Assembly: GCA_021807585.1 (NCBI GenBank) | Contig: JAKBCQ010000031.1 | Location: 1-10,460, forward strand | Direction of reading: 5' to 3' | Length of the DNA stretch: 10,460 nucleotides | DNA from: Planctomycetota bacterium | GTDB taxonomy: Bacteria; Planctomycetota; Planctomycetia; Isosphaerales; Isosphaeraceae | Shown: positions 10,405-10,460 of the stretch, one piece after another | Layout of the letters: every line of letters begins with the position of its first letter | How positions within the stretch are numbered: the first letter of the stretch is position 1 | Position numbers and translations under genes: made by a program | Notes under the pieces: generated by a model | Seen by the model: the letters and a program-made list of their open reading frames with translations, nothing else | What the model was told of the DNA's origin: nothing | The model's database searches: none

Positions 10405-10460
10405 TTTAAATGTGTATGATAGATAAAGTTACAAAAAATTATTTATGTAAAAATTATATT
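10405..10460. promoter_or_regulatory. AT-rich segment at the right edge, possible promoter region
   Basis: Only 7 of these 56 bases are G or C, against about 60% GC in neighbouring genes. On the - strand it contains TATCAT (10421-10416), a fair -10 match, and TTGTAA 18 nt upstream of TTTAAA. None forms a strong -35/-10 pair at ideal spacing. It is the most likely place for the promoter of the - strand cassette, or for a divergent gene to the right. The rest of the 310-bp stretch upstream of the redB-like gene (10151-10460) holds no convincing protein gene. Confidence 0.35.

Overview
The window reads as moderately GC-rich bacterial DNA (about 60% GC by eye). A planctomycete (Planctomycetota, perhaps near the Isosphaerales) is the best guess. 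That rests on the three right-hand genes: a receiver protein fused to an anti-sigma-type ATPase, a hybrid kinase whose membrane domain carries the 'GRIETHFH..FGSLAFLALYRD' signature, and a CxC thioredoxin-like protein of the kind often labelled RedB in planctomycete genomes. This assignment comes from memory of protein families, not from a search. The DNA is also strongly enriched in the word CGATCG.

Left half, + strand (1-4872): the 2-oxoglutarate dehydrogenase operon. The 3' two-thirds of sucA (E1) is followed 9 bp later by sucB (E2), then a 122-bp spacer with a perfect 8-bp-stem hairpin, then the dihydrolipoyl dehydrogenase gene (E3). A short hairpin plus five T ends the operon at 4853-4872. 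Together the three proteins convert 2-oxoglutarate, CoA and NAD+ to succinyl-CoA, CO2 and NADH.

Right half, - strand (10460 to 4872, converging on the suc operon): a signalling cassette. In transcription order it holds an AT-rich leader of about 310 bp (possible promoter, an Arg-rich mini-ORF, and a terminator-like hairpin ahead of the first gene); a membrane-anchored thioredoxin-fold protein with a CPC motif; a 1182-residue hybrid histidine kinase (about six membrane helices, two PAS domains, HisKA-HATPase, two receivers and Hpt); and, after 100 bp with palindromes and a hairpin over the Shine-Dalgarno sequence, a receiver protein with an RsbW-like ATPase output. The redox protein and the kinase are separated by one base (TAA-A-ATG), so they are almost certainly translationally coupled.

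The working model is a membrane redox or metal sensor (CxC protein plus a histidine-rich membrane domain) that drives a multistep phosphorelay and passes phosphate to a response regulator acting by partner switching on a sigma/anti-sigma pathway. The domain content is read from sequence; the signal, the wiring and the target are inference. No mobile elements, tRNA, rRNA or CRISPR arrays were seen.
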